Notes under the pieces: generated by a model | Told to the model about the DNA's origin: nothing | The model's input: only the letters and a program-made list of their open reading frames with translations | Database searches by the model: none | Program-made: the position numbers and the translations under genes | Shown here: positions 5,701-5,714 of the stretch, piece after piece | How the letters are laid out: every line of letters begins with the position of its first letter | How positions within the stretch are numbered: the stretch's first letter is position 1 | Source: a bacterium | GTDB lineage: Bacteria > UBA9089 > CG2-30-40-21 | Length of the DNA: 5,714 nt | Reading direction: 5' to 3' | Assembly: GCA_018814245.1 (NCBI GenBank) | Contig: JAHIZN010000449.1 | Location: 1-5,714 of the forward strand

Positions 5701-5714
5701 TAAATTAAATTATC

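Noticed and set aside
5568..5714. attI site upstream of the integrase gene
   Set aside because: No + strand GTTRRRY is present; the closest are GTTATGC (5588) and GTTATAA (5693), both with mismatches. The true attI, if any, probably lies beyond the window.

Overview
The window holds three complete protein genes in a low-GC genome rich in repeats. Two housekeeping-type genes lie on the + strand: larC (364-1602, nickel-pincer cofactor biosynthesis) and priA (1863-4103, replication-restart helicase). Convergent to them on the - strand is an integron-type tyrosine recombinase gene (4329-5567). The source is probably an uncultured, likely anaerobic bacterium of a candidate phylum or a deep-branching lineage. 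This is an inference from AT-rich spacers, several families of short dispersed repeats and an environmental-type IntI; no taxonomic marker allows a firmer placement.

Layout: 1-363 carries no gene. It holds a 228-bp element with 15-bp perfect terminal inverted repeats (8-235), then a cluster of interleaved short direct repeats (225-324). larC follows, starting at TTG behind a strong ribosome binding site. A short 8-nt tandem repeat is inserted in frame at the junction of its two domains. The 260-bp larC-priA spacer is mostly a second long inverted-repeat element (1647-1845) containing a heptamer tract. priA is complete with all helicase motifs, except that its Q motif is readable only in another frame (2513-2533), as if two compensating one-base indels had occurred. 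The 225-bp priA-intI spacer contains a third inverted-repeat element (4198-4310).

The right edge is the most interesting part. The integrase gene has a near-consensus promoter (TTGACA-17-TATACT), and a second near-consensus promoter (TTGACA-17-TATAAA) points the opposite way, out of the window. The two -35 boxes sit in the two arms of an 18-bp perfect palindrome. This matches integron architecture, with an integrase promoter and a divergent cassette promoter. The platform would face rightwards and its attI and cassettes, if present, would lie just beyond base 5714. The integrase has the IntI-specific insertion before the HxLR box and an extra N-terminal segment of about 95 residues not found in class 1 IntI.

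The three genes do not form a pathway. larC and priA are same-strand neighbours separated by a repeat element, and the integrase is an independent module.
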